Of a DNA stretch of 5,740 bases, positions 4,876-5,740 are shown piece after piece. A program made the translations under genes and the position numbers. The stretch's first letter is position 1; every line of letters begins with the position of its first letter. The notes beneath the pieces were generated by a model. It searched no databases. It saw only the letters and a list, made by a program, of their open reading frames with translations, and was not told the origin of the DNA. The stretch lies in NCBI GenBank assembly GCA_963169155.1, contig CAUJGI010000297.1, positions 1 to 5,740 of the forward strand, given 5' to 3'. This DNA is from Chloroflexota bacterium. Its GTDB lineage: Bacteria > Chloroflexota > Anaerolineae > Promineifilales > Promineifilaceae.

Positions 4876-5740
4876 AGCCAAAAATGTGGCTGGGCGGCGC
4901 GCTGCCGCTGCTGGTTGGCCTGCTGCTGGCCTTGGTGCTGACGCAGTCCAGCCTGCCCAACCCGGTGCTGTATATGCGGATCAGCCTGAGCACGGCCGTT
5001 CTCCTCACCGGCCTGCTTACGACTTTGCTGCTGACGGGGGCGCTCTGGGGGCACTTCCGCCAGGCGGCACGATTGGCGCAGCAAAAGGCAGATCTGCGCG
5101 CTGCTGCTGCTGAAGATCGCCGCCGCTTTTTGCAGCGGCTGGACCACGAGCTGAAAAATCCGCTGATGGCCATGCGCGCCGGGCTGGCCAACGTGAGCAA
5201 CGGCCACGACGAGGCCACGCGGCAGGCGCTGGCTTCCATCGAGGCGCAAACGGTGCGCCTGAGCCAACTCACCGCCGATTTGCGCAAGATTGCCGAACTG
5301 GAAACACGGCCGTTGGAACTGACGCCGGTTGCCATGGGCCCCCTGCTGGCCGAGGTGTTTGAACTGGCCCAGGATCATCCGGGCAGCGCCGGGCGTAAGC
5401 TGACGCTGACCGTGCCGCAGGCCCCCTGGCCGCTGCCGCCCGTGCCTGGAGACCGCGACCTGCTCTTTTTGGCCATCTACAACCTGCTGGAAAACGCGCT
5501 GAAATATACGGCCGTCCCCGATGCCATCGAGCTGCGCGCCCGGGAAGACGGCCGTTTTGTCACCGTCGAAGTGGCGGACACCGGCCCCGGCATCGCCAGC
5601 GACGACCAGCCGTACGTCTGGGAGGAGCTGTACCGGGGCAAAACATCGCGTGGCGTGCCCGGCAGCGGGCTGGGGCTGGCGCTGGTGAAAGCGATTGTGG
5701 CGCGGCACGGCGGGCAGGTGGCCCTGTCCAGCCGCCCGGG
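4872..5740 (+). CDS. Sensor histidine kinase, partner of the upstream response regulator (3' partial)
   Basis: The ATG at 4872 overlaps the regulator stop by 4 bases and follows a purine-rich AGGGGG at 4862-4867. The frame stays open to the window end: 289 full codons plus two bases. Two transmembrane helices are seen at about 7-24 and 36-60, separated by only about 11 residues, so there is no extracytoplasmic sensor domain. No clear HAMP domain is present, only a short Ala/Arg/Gln-rich linker (61-85). The dimerisation and phosphoacceptor helix has His92 in L-D-H-E-L-K-N-P-L. The ATP-binding domain shows the N box Y-N-L-L-E-N-A-L-K-Y-T (203-213), G1 box D-T-G-P-G-I (236-241) and G2 box G-S-G-L-G-L-A-L-V-K (264-273). 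Only the last part of the catalytic domain is missing. This layout matches small kinases that sense within the membrane or through a partner protein. The stimulus is unknown. Confidence 0.9.
   Translation, partial: MKPKMWLGGALPLLVGLLLALVLTQSSLPNPVLYMRISLSTAVLLTGLLTTLLLTGALWGHFRQAARLAQQKADLRAAAAEDRRRFLQRLDHELKNPLMAMRAGLANVSNGHDEATRQALASIEAQTVRLSQLTADLRKIAELETRPLELTPVAMGPLLAEVFELAQDHPGSAGRKLTLTVPQAPWPLPPVPGDRDLLFLAIYNLLENALKYTAVPDAIELRAREDGRFVTVEVADTGPGIASDDQPYVWEELYRGKTSRGVPGSGLGLALVKAIVARHGGQVALSSRP

Larger units (their letters stand above)
220..5555. repeat. Over-represented palindromic octamer ACGGCCGT, 13 dispersed copies
   Basis: Exact copies start at 220, 717, 988, 1246, 1447, 3351, 3602, 4126, 4343, 4992, 5306, 5508 and 5548. 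With base frequencies near 60% G+C, about 0.2 copies would be expected in this length. Eleven are in genes and use all three codon phases: Thr-Ala-Val seven times, Arg-Pro twice and Asp-Gly-Arg twice. Two are intergenic. Near copies such as ACGGCCGA, ACGGCCGC and TCGGCCGT are also frequent. No exact copy lies between 1455 and 3350. Confidence 0.85.

Noticed and set aside
4839..5708. 289-codon minus-strand open frame opposite the histidine kinase
   Set aside because: The plus strand carries intact H, N, G1 and G2 boxes. The minus frame is Gln/Arg/His-rich shadow sequence typical of G+C-rich DNA.

Overview
The window looks like chromosomal DNA of a Chloroflexota bacterium, probably of the Anaerolineae/Ardenticatenia kind. 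The clues are the G+C-rich coding sequence (about 60% by eye), lipoproteins with Pro/Thr-rich linkers and Ig-like domains, the family resemblance of the genes, and a very strong excess of the palindromic octamer ACGGCCGT. The placement is inference, since there is no rRNA or universal marker in view. All genes are on the + strand. No tRNA, rRNA, CRISPR array or transposase gene was seen.

Layout: (1) 1-582 is the 3' end of a larger cell-surface protein, probably the C-terminus of a class A penicillin-binding protein, ending in a beta-sandwich domain. (2) 583-831 is intergenic, with a double-hairpin repeat (621-676) inside a 9-bp inverted repeat, then an extended -10 promoter (748-756). (3) 832-2028 is a secreted lipoprotein with a Pro/Thr/Glu linker and three tandem Ig-like domains. 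(4) 2029-2293 is intergenic, with two long perfect inverted repeats. (5) 2294-3301 and 3327-4001 are msrP and msrQ, the molybdoenzyme and haem-b membrane subunit of a methionine sulfoxide reductase that repairs oxidised extracytoplasmic proteins. (6) 4002-4158 is intergenic, with short tandem and inverted repeats and a promoter whose predicted start point is the A of the next ATG. (7) 4159-4875 and 4872 to the window end are an OmpR/PhoB-type response regulator and a histidine kinase, overlapping by 4 bases; the kinase is cut by the window edge.

How the genes fit together: MsrQ should take electrons from the quinol pool and pass them through haem to the molybdenum cofactor of MsrP, which reduces methionine sulfoxide on exported proteins. 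Here MsrP has both a twin-arginine signal and a lipobox, so it may be a membrane-anchored lipoprotein, which would suit a cell without an outer membrane. The two-component system directly downstream recalls E. coli, where msrPQ lies beside the redox-responsive HprSR (YedVW) pair. A functional link here is only a hypothesis, because the regulator gene has its own promoter.

The least explained signals are the ACGGCCGT octamer (13 exact copies, used in all three codon phases and between genes), the covarying double hairpin, and a 12-bp promoter core shared by two genes, one of them predicted leaderless. I found no clearly new multi-gene defence or mobile system.
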